From CAZCBN01 sp964496975 (GTDB lineage Bacteria > Planctomycetota > Phycisphaerae > Phycisphaerales > UBA1924), in assembly GCA_964496975.1 (NCBI GenBank), contig CAZCBN010000141.1:1-8071 (forward strand): DNA of 8,071 nt, given 5' to 3'. Of this stretch, positions 1 through 7,636 are shown piece after piece; position 1 is the stretch's first letter; the number at the start of each line of letters is the position of its first letter. Below the pieces are notes generated by a model. That model had not been told where the DNA came from. It did not search any database and saw only the letters and a list, made by a program, of their open reading frames with translations. Made by a program: the position numbers and the translations under genes.

Positions 1-1711
<1,711 letters not shown>

Positions 1712-1716
1712 GATGC

Positions 1717-1722
1717 ACCTCC
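1717..1722 (-). promoter_or_regulatory. Ribosome binding site deciding the hutU TTG start
   Basis: The minus strand reads GGAGGT, then five more bases, then TTG (1711-1709); measured from GGAGG the spacing is 6 nt. This is a near-perfect Shine-Dalgarno match at good distance, in an open frame continuous with the urocanase domain. It supports a TTG start over the internal ATG codons at 1492, 1486 and 1480, which would delete conserved residues. Confidence 0.7.
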
Positions 1723-1791
1723 GCGAGAAGTATCGGCCGCGAGGTGCGGCGCTCCCGAGCGAGCGTCGCGGGATCGGTCGTCCGAGGTCCA

Positions 1792-1820
1792 GTTGTATCG
1801 CGCTGGCCGCCTTCGCACAA
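1792..1820 (-). promoter_or_regulatory. Possible sigma-70-like promoter in the hutH-hutU gap
   Basis: The 128-nt gap between hutH and hutU contains, on the minus strand, TTGTGC (1820-1815), exactly 17 nt, then TACAAC (1797-1792). The -10 matches TATAAT at 4 of 6 positions and the -35 matches TTGACA at 3 of 6. Transcription from here would begin around 1785, upstream of the hutU ribosome binding site. The match is weak and could be chance. hutU may instead be read only from further upstream with hutH. Confidence 0.25.
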
Positions 1821-1839
1821 CGGGGAGGGGCGGGATTGC

Positions 1840-3411
1840 TCACGCCGGATCGGCGGCCCCGGGCCCGGCGGGCAGAAAGCCGCCCGCGCGGATGATGCCG
1901 GCGACCGCCTCGATGTCGGGGCCCGGCGGGCGGTCGGCGTCAAGCGGGGCGACCACGCCGCGAACACGGGCGTGGGCGAGTTCCACGCCGTCGCCCGAAC
2001 GGAGGGGGCGGTGGGCCTCGATCGCCTGGGCGGCGCAGAGCAGCTCCACGGCGACGACGTTGGTCGCGAGGTCGAGGGCCCGGTCGGCCTTTGCCGCGGC
2101 TCGCGGGCCGAAGGAGTTGTAGTCCTCCATGCCGGCCGAGGTGGGGATGTTGATGACGGTGGCGGGGGAGGCGAGGCCGGCGATCTCGTTCACCATCGCG
2201 GCGGCGGTGTACTGCGCGATCATGAGGCCCGAGTGCAGGCCGGGCCTGGGGCTGAGGTAGGGGCGGAGCCGCGCCTGCGCGTCGAACGCGCTGAGCATGT
2301 GGTAGACGCGGCGCTCGGAGATGCCCGCGACATGCGCGGCGACGAGCGCGAACGCGTCGAGCGGCAGCGCGATGGGCATGCCGTGGAAGTTGCCGGCGGA
2401 GACGATGTCGGCCCGAGACGCGTCGGCGTGCGAGGGGAGGACGAGGGGGTTGTCCGTGACGGCGCCGAGCTCGGCGAGGAGGGCGTCGTGGAAGGCGCGG
2501 GCCTGGTGACGGGCCGCGCCGAGGACGTAGGCGGAGCAGCGGAAGGAGTAGGGGTCTTGCACGCGCGGGTCGTCGGCGTTGGCGTGCGAGGGGAGGATGG
2601 TGGAGCCGGCGAGGAGGCGGCGCATCTCGGCGGCGGAGTGGGCGGCGTCGGGCTGGTTTCTCGCCGTGTAGACGCGGGGGTCGAGAAACGCGTCGGTCGC
2701 GCGGCAGGCGTCGATGGACATGCACGCCGCGGCGAGCGCGGCGGGCCAGAGCCGCGACCAGCGGACCCAGAGCAGCGCGGCGCGGGCGGCCATGAGATGG
2801 GTGCCGTTGATGAGGGCGAGGCCCTCCTTGGCCTCAAGCGTGATCGGGGCGAGGCCGGCGGAGCGCAGCGCGTCGCCCGAGGCGAGGCCGGGGCCGTCGG
2901 TGCCGCCGGAGTTCGCCAGCACGCGCCCCTCGCCGATGAGCGAGAGGGCGATGTGCGCGAGCGGTGCGAGGTCGCCCGAGGCGCCGACGGAGCCGAGCTC
3001 GGGCACGCGCGGCGTGAGGCCGGCGTTCAGGCAGGCGGCGATGAGCGTCGGCAGCTCGGGGCGCACGCCGCTCTGCGCGCGGAGCAGGGACGAAAGCAGG
3101 CAGAGCATCGTGCCGCGGACGATCGGCGCGGGGAGGGGGTCGCCCACGCCGGCGGCGTGCGAGCGGACGAGGTTGCGCTGCAGGTCGCGCAGGTCGGCGG
3201 GGTTGATGCGTTCGCGGCTGAAAGAGCCGAAGCCGGTGTTGACGCCGTAGTGGGGCAGGCCGTCGCCCGCGGCGGCCTCGAGCGCGGCGCGGTTGGCGGC
3301 CACGGAGGCGAGCGACGCGGGGTTGATCGCGACGGGCCGGCCCTCGCACGCGACCTGCCAAAGAGCGTCGGGCGTCAGGGCGGCGGCGGAAAGAAGCAGG
3401 GGGGTCGGCAT
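1840..3411 (-). CDS. hutH: Histidine ammonia-lyase (histidase)
   Basis: This enzyme deaminates L-histidine to trans-urocanate and ammonia, the first step of histidine degradation, in the cytoplasm. It has 523 residues; Pseudomonas HutH has about 510. Visible landmarks are HYGVNTGFG (54-62) with the catalytic Tyr55, the Ser-His pair (84-85) in LVRSHAAG typical of histidine rather than tyrosine or phenylalanine lyases, and Ala-Ser-Gly (144-146) in GSVGASGDLAPLAH, which cyclises to the MIO cofactor. Further ones are KEGLALINGTH with Asn202, QDPYSFRC (285-292), GNFHG (340-344) and TSAGMEDYNSFG (425-436) with the substrate-binding Glu429. In the last motif the usual QEDH is MEDY. The start is ATG at 3411; I see no Shine-Dalgarno before it (GCGTTTCCC precedes ATG), and no other start lies between it and the lysC stop. 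It follows lysC by 37 nt and precedes hutU. Histidase is much more likely than a related aromatic lyase or aminomutase, given Ser-His and the adjacent urocanase. Confidence 0.95.
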   Translation of the reverse strand: MPTPLLLSAAALTPDALWQVACEGRPVAINPASLASVAANRAALEAAAGDGLPHYGVNTGFGSFSRERINPADLRDLQRNLVRSHAAGVGDPLPAPIVRGTMLCLLSSLLRAQSGVRPELPTLIAACLNAGLTPRVPELGSVGASGDLAPLAHIALSLIGEGRVLANSGGTDGPGLASGDALRSAGLAPITLEAKEGLALINGTHLMAARAALLWVRWSRLWPAALAAACMSIDACRATDAFLDPRVYTARNQPDAAHSAAEMRRLLAGSTILPSHANADDPRVQDPYSFRCSAYVLGAARHQARAFHDALLAELGAVTDNPLVLPSHADASRADIVSAGNFHGMPIALPLDAFALVAAHVAGISERRVYHMLSAFDAQARLRPYLSPRPGLHSGLMIAQYTAAAMVNEIAGLASPATVINIPTSAGMEDYNSFGPRAAAKADRALDLATNVVAVELLCAAQAIEAHRPLRSGDGVELAHARVRGVVAPLDADRPPGPDIEAVAGIIRAGGFLPAGPGAADPA

Positions 3412-3448
3412 GGGAAACGCAGCGTACCGGGGCCGCGACCGTGCTCGC

Positions 3449-4879
3449 TCAGTCGCCGTAAAACTCGGCGTGGATCGCCCGCACGGCGGCGTCGGCGTCG
3501 GTGCCCAGCACGGCGAGGGTGATGTTCAGCTCGCTCGAGCCCTGCGCCATCGCCAGGATGTTCACCCCCGCGCGGGCGAGCGAGCCGCACACCCGGGCCG
3601 CGGCGCCTGGCGTGTGCGCCATGCCGGCGCCCACCGCGGCGACGAGGGCGACGCCCGTGCGCGCCGCGACGTGCTCGATGAGCCCGTCGGCCAGATAATC
3701 GCGGAAGGCACGGTTCAGCACGGCGTGCGCGCGGTCGGCCTGCTCCTCGGGCAGGGCGAGGCACACCGAGGCCTCGCTGCTCGACTGGCTGATCATCGTC
3801 ACGCTGATCGCCGCGTCGGCGAGCGCGGTGAAGACCCGGCCCGCGACGCCCGGCACGCCCACCATGCCGTTGCCCTGCACGTCGATCAGGGCCTGCCTTC
3901 GGACGGCCGTCACGGCCTTCACCGCGTGCGGGCCCGGCTCGGCGGATGCCTCGACGAGTGTGCCTGGTTTTTCGGGCTCGTAGGAGCTCTTGGTCCGCAC
4001 GGGGATCCCGAGCTTGGCGATCGGGATCATCGTGCGCGGGTGCAGCACCTTGGCGCCGTAGTACGACATCTCCGCCGCCTCGCGGTAGCTCAGCCGCTCC
4101 AGGAGCCGGGCCCCCGGCACCACCCGCGGGTCGGCGCTGAAGACGCCTGGCACGTCGGTCCAGATCACGGCCTCGTCGGCCCGCAGCGCGGCGGCGAGCA
4201 GCGTCGCGGTGAAGTCTGACCCGCCCCGGCCCAGCGTCGTCGTCGCGCCGTCGGGGGCGCGGCCGACAAACCCGGTGACGACGGGCACCACACCCCGATC
4301 CAGCCGCGGCCTGAGCGCGGCGGCGACGCCGGGGCAGTCGGTGTAGCTCAGGGGCTCCGCCTCGCCGAAGGCCGCGGAGGTCGCGAGGAACCCGTCGGCG
4401 TCCATCGCCTCGGCCGGCACGCCCAGCGAACGCAGGGCAAACGCCAGCAGCCGCACGGCCAGTTTCTCGCCGGTGGCCACGACGCGGTCGCGGGCCCGCG
4501 CGGTCAGCTCGCGGATGAGCGCGGTGCCGTGGAGGAGCTCGGTCACCTCGTCCATGAGGTGGTTCATTTCGGCGCGCAGGTCATGCCCGTCCGCCGACAT
4601 CGCGGCCGTCGAGGCCGCCGGGGCGAGGCCTTCGAGCACGGCCAGATGCTTGGACCGCAGCGCGGCAACGTCGGCCTCGACGGTGTCCATCTCGCCCGCG
4701 CGGGCTCGAGAACACGCCGCCAGCAGGTGGTCGGTCACGCCGCTCAGGGCCGACGACACCGCGACCACGCCCACGGTGCCGCCACGCCACGCACCGGCGA
4801 GCAGCGCCGCGGCCGCGCGGATGCGTGCGGCGTCCGCGACGCTTGTGCCGCCGAACTTGTGGACCTCTCGACGTTGCAA
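3449..4879 (-). CDS. lysC: Aspartate kinase, monofunctional, with two ACT domains
   Basis: Aspartokinase phosphorylates L-aspartate with ATP, the committed step toward lysine, threonine, methionine and diaminopimelate. With the TTG start at 4879 it is 476 residues. The kinase domain shows KFGGTSVADA (8-17), a Ser-Ser-Ala-Leu-Ser-Gly segment (42-47), TGEKLAVRL (136-144), LGRGGSDFTAT (216-226), WTDVPGVFSADPR (240-252) and YYGAKVLHPRT. Two tandem ACT domains follow (about 322-396 and 410-476), with GMVGVPGVAGRVF, ISQSSSE and AQGSSELNI. These resemble the regulatory half of ThrA-type enzymes, but the protein stops at EFYGD without a homoserine dehydrogenase domain. Allosteric feedback by lysine and/or threonine is therefore expected from family knowledge; which one cannot be read here. 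The frame stays open up to a TTG at 4996, but those 39 extra residues are unlike any kinase N-terminus and lack a ribosome binding site. TTG 4879 has GGGGGT 8 nt upstream. Confidence 0.93.
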   Translation of the reverse strand: MQRREVHKFGGTSVADAARIRAAAALLAGAWRGGTVGVVAVSSALSGVTDHLLAACSRARAGEMDTVEADVAALRSKHLAVLEGLAPAASTAAMSADGHDLRAEMNHLMDEVTELLHGTALIRELTARARDRVVATGEKLAVRLLAFALRSLGVPAEAMDADGFLATSAAFGEAEPLSYTDCPGVAAALRPRLDRGVVPVVTGFVGRAPDGATTTLGRGGSDFTATLLAAALRADEAVIWTDVPGVFSADPRVVPGARLLERLSYREAAEMSYYGAKVLHPRTMIPIAKLGIPVRTKSSYEPEKPGTLVEASAEPGPHAVKAVTAVRRQALIDVQGNGMVGVPGVAGRVFTALADAAISVTMISQSSSEASVCLALPEEQADRAHAVLNRAFRDYLADGLIEHVAARTGVALVAAVGAGMAHTPGAAARVCGSLARAGVNILAMAQGSSELNITLAVLGTDADAAVRAIHAEFYGD

Positions 4880-4887
4880 AGCCGGCG

Positions 4888-4893
4888 ACCCCC
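4888..4893 (-). promoter_or_regulatory. Ribosome binding site for the proposed lysC TTG start
   Basis: The minus strand reads GGGGGT, an 8-nt spacer, then TTG (4879-4877). It differs from GGAGGT at one base, which can still form a G-U wobble with 16S rRNA. The resulting protein starts seven residues before KFGGTS, the usual distance in aspartokinases. The alternative starts (ATG at 4972, TTG at 4996) have no convincing Shine-Dalgarno. Confidence 0.5.
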
Positions 4894-4936
4894 GCGGTGC
4901 GTGCGACCATCGTTGCCCGGCCCCGGGCGGACCGCG

Positions 4937-4968
4937 GGCACGGCTATCGGCATTTTTGTCGCCGTGCC
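4937..4968 (-). repeat. Perfect 8-bp inverted repeat in the lysC leader
   Basis: The arms GGCACGGC and GCCGTGCC are perfectly complementary and flank a 16-nt loop that holds an A5 run on the minus strand. An inner CGGC/GCCG pair within the same segment offers a competing shorter stem. It sits between the small lipoprotein gene and the proposed lysC start, about 58 nt upstream of that start. No U-tract follows, so a classical terminator is unlikely. It could be a regulatory leader hairpin, an operator, or chance in GC-rich DNA. I do not recognise a lysine riboswitch here. Confidence 0.45.
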
Positions 4969-5047
4969 GCATCCGCGTCCGCGGCGGGACGTGCAAACGA
5001 GGGAACGCATCCGGGTCGCGAAGCAGGCCGCGGCGGGCGGCCGCGGG

Positions 5048-5200
5048 TTACAGGTCGTCGCCGCCGTGGTCGGCCGGGGCGGCCTTGGCCTTCGGCGCCG
5101 GCGCCGAGGAGCTGCCGCCGCAGGCCGTCATCCCGACGAGCATGCAGCCACCGAGAATCGCCGCAACCACCACCCGAAGAACGTTCTTCAGCGACAGCAT
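5048..5200 (-). CDS. Predicted small lipoprotein, 50 residues
   Basis: I do not recognise a family. The reading frame is 50 codons with an ATG start and TAA stop. It begins MLSLKNVLRVVVAAILGG, a short basic start followed by a hydrophobic stretch (residues 6-26), then TACGGSSS. Cys27 after Met-Thr-Ala, followed by Gly-Gly-Ser-Ser-Ser, resembles a lipobox and mature N-terminus; Cys19 after Leu-Gly-Gly is a second candidate. The remainder is an Ala/Pro/Lys tether (APAPKAKAAPAD) ending in an acidic HGGDDL tail. A GAGGG ribosome binding site (5212-5208) lies 7 nt before the ATG, which argues for a real gene. If correct, the product would be lipid-anchored at the outer face of the cytoplasmic membrane or in the outer membrane, with about 23 exposed residues. 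Its role is unknown. It lies upstream of lysC on the same strand. Confidence 0.72.
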   Translation of the reverse strand: MLSLKNVLRVVVAAILGGCMLVGMTACGGSSSAPAPKAKAAPADHGGDDL

Positions 5201-5207
5201 CGCACAA

Positions 5208-5212
5208 CCCTC
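5208..5212 (-). promoter_or_regulatory. Ribosome binding site of the small lipoprotein gene
   Basis: GAGGG on the minus strand lies 7 nt upstream of the ATG at 5200. It is the main non-compositional support that this 50-codon frame is translated. Confidence 0.6.
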
Positions 5213-5381
5213 GCCAAAACGTGCGGATCAACGCCACGCGGCCGAACCGCCGCGCGGCCCATCGACGCCCGAACGGGCCTCGTCACCCTCAAGGTACCGG
5301 TGCCGCCGCGGTCTCGTTGCACGCGCTGGGGGCCGTTCCCTGCCCGCAGACGAGGACCCGATGCCTGGCACGCAACGTCCG

Positions 5382-5389
5382 ATAATATA
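5382..5389 (-). promoter_or_regulatory. Candidate -10 region in an AT-rich patch upstream of the lipoprotein gene
   Basis: The minus strand reads GATATATTATC here; TATATT (5389-5384) matches the TATAAT consensus at 5 of 6 positions. No good -35 is found at 16-18 nt; TTGTGT (5406-5401) is present but too close. Initiation here would leave a 5' untranslated region of about 175 nt before the lipoprotein gene. The plus strand (GATAAT) also matches, but no gene lies downstream on that strand. I infer a promoter mainly from the composition and the position between two gene groups. Confidence 0.3.
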
Positions 5390-5412
5390 TCTTCTGTAAA
5401 ACACAAGGGCCC

Positions 5413-5458
5413 GGCAACCAGCCCCCGCCGGCAAAAACACCCCGCCGCCGCGGTTGCC
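5413..5458. repeat. 7-bp inverted repeat with 32-nt loop
   Basis: GGCAACC (5413-5419) and GGTTGCC (5452-5458) are perfectly complementary. The loop contains a further GCCGGC palindrome and an A5 run (T5 on the minus strand). It lies just downstream of the acetyltransferase stop hairpin and just upstream of the AT-rich patch. It may form part of a terminator region, or be chance given the base composition. Confidence 0.3.
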
Positions 5459-5463
5459 CCCGA

Positions 5464-5487
5464 GACCCGCTGCCGTGACGGCGGGTC
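5464..5487 (-). terminator. Hairpin at the acetyltransferase stop, possible terminator
   Basis: GACCCGC (5464-5470) pairs with GCGGGTC (5481-5487), a 7-bp perfect stem around a 10-nt loop; an inner GCCG/CGGC pair can form instead. The stem includes two bases of the TGA stop codon. No U-run follows directly on the minus strand; the nearest T5 is about 27 nt further on. It could end the proS/oxidase/acetyltransferase transcript or protect its 3' end. Confidence 0.35.
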
Positions 5488-6055
5488 AATCTGCGTCGCC
5501 GGCTTCCCCGGGCCGCGGCAGCGGCAGCCGCATCTTCAGCCCGTGAACGCCCGGCCCGTAGTAGTCGGGCAGGTCGCCGGTGACGACGAACCCCAGCGCG
5601 TGGTAGAGCACCAGCGCCGACTCATTGCCCACCCGAACCTCCAGCGTCACCGCACGGCAGCCGTGACCCGCCGACCACGCGATCACACGCTGCGTCAGCG
5701 CGCGGCCCAGCCCGAGCCCACGAGCCTCCGGATGCACGGCGAGGCCGAACAGCCGGCCGGTCGGAAACGTCGGGTGCCGGCGCAACACCGCGATCGCGCA
5801 CCCCACCACGCCGCCGGCGGCCCCGTCGACCGCGAGGTGACCCGCCGGGTTTACCGCCGTGTTCTCCGCCTCGGCCACCAGCACGAGCGCCTCCGGCTTA
5901 CCAAGCCTTGAGGCGTACACCCGCCGGTCGAAGCGTTCGCCGGGGTGCTCGAAGCACGCGACCTCAAGCCGCATGATGCCGTCAAGGTCGCGCCGCTCCG
6001 CCGGGCGGATGGTCGCCGGCGGGGGGCGTCGCCGCGGGGTCTCGGGCCGGCTCAC
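5486..6055 (-). CDS. GNAT-family N-acetyltransferase, RimI-like
   Basis: GNAT enzymes transfer an acetyl group from acetyl-CoA to an amine. The 189-residue protein has the core fold from about residue 15 (ATIRPAERRDLDGIMRLE). Motif A is RLFGLAVHPEARGLGLGRAL (101-120), where Arg112-x-x-Gly115-x-Gly117 forms the pyrophosphate-binding loop. Motif B is VTLEVRVGNESALVLYHALG (136-155), followed by FVVTGDLPDYYGPG. The LEVR..N..A..LY..LGF pattern is that of RimI-like protein N-terminal acetyltransferases, but this subfamily also acetylates small amines, so no symbol is given. The N-terminus has a short Arg/Pro-rich stretch (RRRPPP). The start is GTG at 6055, whose GTGA overlaps the oxidase TGA stop, implying translational coupling. 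No strong Shine-Dalgarno is seen, which suits reinitiation. The hairpin at its stop suggests it may be last in its transcription unit. Confidence 0.9.
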   Translation of the reverse strand: MSRPETPRRRPPPATIRPAERRDLDGIMRLEVACFEHPGERFDRRVYASRLGKPEALVLVAEAENTAVNPAGHLAVDGAAGGVVGCAIAVLRRHPTFPTGRLFGLAVHPEARGLGLGRALTQRVIAWSAGHGCRAVTLEVRVGNESALVLYHALGFVVTGDLPDYYGPGVHGLKMRLPLPRPGEAGDAD

Positions 6056-7563
6056 GGCTGACCCGTTCCGCTGGGCGCGGGGCTCTTCGTGTTGGTCTGG
6101 AACTGCTGCAGCACGCGTTCCGCCGCGGCCTGGCCGGTCTCCAGCGCGCCCTCCATGTACCCCGGGAAGGCGTTGGAGCAGTGCTCGCCCGCGACGTGCA
6201 TCCCCGCGACGCCCTCGGCCAGCGTGCGGCGCACCGACATTTCGCCCGGCGCCGGGAAGGAGTACCCCATCCCCGTGTGCTCCTCGCCGGGCCAGTCGAA
6301 GAACAGCATCGGGTTAACGGCCTGCGAAACGCCGGGAAACGCCCGGTCCAGGAACGCGTCGAGCAGCCGCCGCCGCTCGTCGGCGTCGGCCGCGCGGAGC
6401 CGCGCCGCCCCGGCGCCGCCCGAGAAGAGCGCGAGCGCCGCACGATTCCCCGCGGCGCGGGGCGCGGGGTCCCACGTCGCGCCGACGACGCCGTTGCTCA
6501 CCGCCTCGCGCCCAACGCCCCGGGGCCACGCCTCGCGGCGGTACACCGCGACGTGCTTCACCACCGGGCCAAACTGCGGCCGAAGCGCCACCGGCAGCGG
6601 CGGATCGAACTGCATCTTGTCCCACGTCGCCGGCGGCGTGGCGAGGACGACGGCATCCGCCTCAAGCGTCTCGCCCGTCGCCGTTTCGACGTGCCAGCCC
6701 GCTTCGCCCATGCGCCGCACGGCCCGCGCGGGCGTGGACGTCCGCACCCGCGTGCCCAGTTCCGCGGCGAGGGCCGTCGCGAGCCGATCGTTGCCGCCGC
6801 CGCAGCGGTACGTTTCCGACTCGGTCCAGAACGCGTCGAGGCCCCCGCCCTTCACCATCGCGAGAAAGCCCAGGTCGCTCTGCCGCTCGGCCGAAACGCC
6901 CGCGTCGTGCTCCATGACCGCCGTGAAAATCGCCGACGCCTCCGCCGGCAGCTCGAGCGAGCCCACGCGGTCGCGTAGCGAGGCCCGGTCAAGCTCGTCG
7001 GCGTGGGCCGAGAGCCAGGGCCGCGCCGCATCCACGCCCGCCGCGGCCCGGTTGATGGCCTGGGTCGCCGCGTCCATCACTTCGGCAAGCGCCGCGGCCT
7101 GCGCGGGCCGCAGCACGCGTGTCCCGAGGACGACCGGGCTCGGCTCGTCGTCCTCGGCCGCCTCGTGCAAGTCAAGATTGAACCGTTCCGCGAGCGCGAT
7201 CCACCGGGGATGGTTCGCCCCGATGAACTCCCCCCCCGCCTCGATCGTCGCCTCGGGGGGCACGCCGCCCGCCCCGCCCGAGAGGGACCGCACCCGCCCG
7301 CCGACGCGTCCGCGAGCCTCTAGCACGATCGCGTCGGCGCCGCCGCGTCGCAGCGCGTCGGCGCACGCCAACCCGGCCAGGCCCGCGCCGAGAACGATGA
7401 CCCGCGGCCCCTTCGCGCGGCCCGCGCTCCGCCCCACGGCCCGAGCGTGCGGCAGCATCGACGCGAGGGCCAGCGCCGCCGCCCCGCGCAGCACCTCCCG
7501 CCGGTGGACGCGGGCCTCCGCGTCGCCGAAACGCCGCTCGAGCTGCGCGAACAGTCGGAGCAT
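6052..7563 (-). CDS. Flavin-containing amine oxidase with Tat-type signal peptide
   Basis: Enzymes of the FAD-dependent amine oxidase superfamily (MAO, polyamine oxidase, L-amino acid oxidase) oxidise amines to imines, usually producing hydrogen peroxide. The protein has 503 residues. Residues 20-42 read HRREVLRG then a hydrophobic AAALALASMLPH and ARA, a twin-arginine signal with an AxA cleavage site, so export folded with FAD is predicted. The FAD dinucleotide fold follows: VIVLGAGLAGLACADAL (55-71), VLEARGRVGGRVRS (80-93), then EAGGEFIG (108-115). Lys336 in GPVVKHVAVY aligns with the conserved flavin-contacting lysine of MAO. The C-terminus has the FAD-binding segment HVAGEHCSNAFPGYMEGALETG (456-477). 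I chose ATG 7563 over GTG 7569 because AGGAGG lies 7 nt before the ATG but only 1 nt before the GTG. It follows proS by 73 nt and overlaps the acetyltransferase by 4 nt. The substrate is unknown; a related desaturase or protoporphyrinogen-type oxidase is less likely. Confidence 0.9.
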   Translation of the reverse strand: MLRLFAQLERRFGDAEARVHRREVLRGAAALALASMLPHARAVGRSAGRAKGPRVIVLGAGLAGLACADALRRGGADAIVLEARGRVGGRVRSLSGGAGGVPPEATIEAGGEFIGANHPRWIALAERFNLDLHEAAEDDEPSPVVLGTRVLRPAQAAALAEVMDAATQAINRAAAGVDAARPWLSAHADELDRASLRDRVGSLELPAEASAIFTAVMEHDAGVSAERQSDLGFLAMVKGGGLDAFWTESETYRCGGGNDRLATALAAELGTRVRTSTPARAVRRMGEAGWHVETATGETLEADAVVLATPPATWDKMQFDPPLPVALRPQFGPVVKHVAVYRREAWPRGVGREAVSNGVVGATWDPAPRAAGNRAALALFSGGAGAARLRAADADERRRLLDAFLDRAFPGVSQAVNPMLFFDWPGEEHTGMGYSFPAPGEMSVRRTLAEGVAGMHVAGEHCSNAFPGYMEGALETGQAAAERVLQQFQTNTKSPAPSGTGQP

Positions 7564-7570
7564 CGCCACG

Positions 7571-7576
7571 CCTCCT
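7571..7576 (-). promoter_or_regulatory. Consensus ribosome binding site of the amine oxidase gene
   Basis: The minus strand reads AGGAGG, a full match to the consensus, 7 nt before ATG at 7563. A GTG two codons earlier (7569) is only 1 nt from it and is rejected as start. Confidence 0.8.
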
Positions 7577-7591
7577 GTGGGGCACGCCCGT

Positions 7592-7608
7592 TCTGGCCCC
7601 CTGCCAGA
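7592..7608. repeat. Perfect 6-bp hairpin between proS and the amine oxidase gene
   Basis: TCTGGC and GCCAGA arms flank a 5-nt loop (AGGGG on the minus strand). It sits in the 73-nt gap, about 28 nt past the proS stop and 15 nt before the AGGAGG site. No U-tract follows, so it is not a typical intrinsic terminator. It might be an RNA-processing or attenuating stem, or chance. Confidence 0.4.
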
Positions 7609-7636
7609 TGCAACTCAGTCGCGTCTCAGACCTGCC

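Larger units (their letters stand above)
5201..5485. other. Intergenic region with no supported gene
   Basis: This 285-nt gap lies between the acetyltransferase stop and the lipoprotein start. Short open frames cross it on both strands, but none has a ribosome binding site or recognisable motifs. It holds a hairpin overlapping the acetyltransferase stop, a 7-bp inverted repeat (5413-5458) and an AT-rich patch around 5381-5405 that stands out from the GC-rich surroundings. It is the most likely place in the window for one transcription unit to end and the next to begin. Confidence 0.6.

Noticed and set aside
4880..4996. N-terminal extension of lysC from TTG 4996 or ATG 4972
   Set aside because: The extra residues are Arg/Gly/Pro-rich, unlike aspartokinase N-termini, and lack a ribosome binding site. 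TTG 4879 has GGGGGT at 8 nt and the normal distance to KFGGTS.
4880..5047. Lysine riboswitch (L box) upstream of lysC
   Set aside because: I cannot identify its conserved core elements or a five-helix arrangement. A covariance-model search for the lysine riboswitch family would decide; a significant hit would reverse this.
5188..5406. A 72-codon minus-strand frame in the gap upstream of the lipoprotein gene
   Set aside because: It starts with TTG in the AT-rich patch, has no ribosome binding site and no recognisable motif, and overlaps the start of the better-supported lipoprotein gene.
4529..5911. A 460-codon plus-strand frame spanning the intergenic gap
   Set aside because: It crosses lysC, the lipoprotein gene, the gap and the acetyltransferase in antisense. 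It has no motif, and the genes opposite are well supported.
7564..7569. GTG at 7569 as amine oxidase start
   Set aside because: It is only 1 nt from AGGAGG. The ATG at 7563 has the proper 7-nt spacing.
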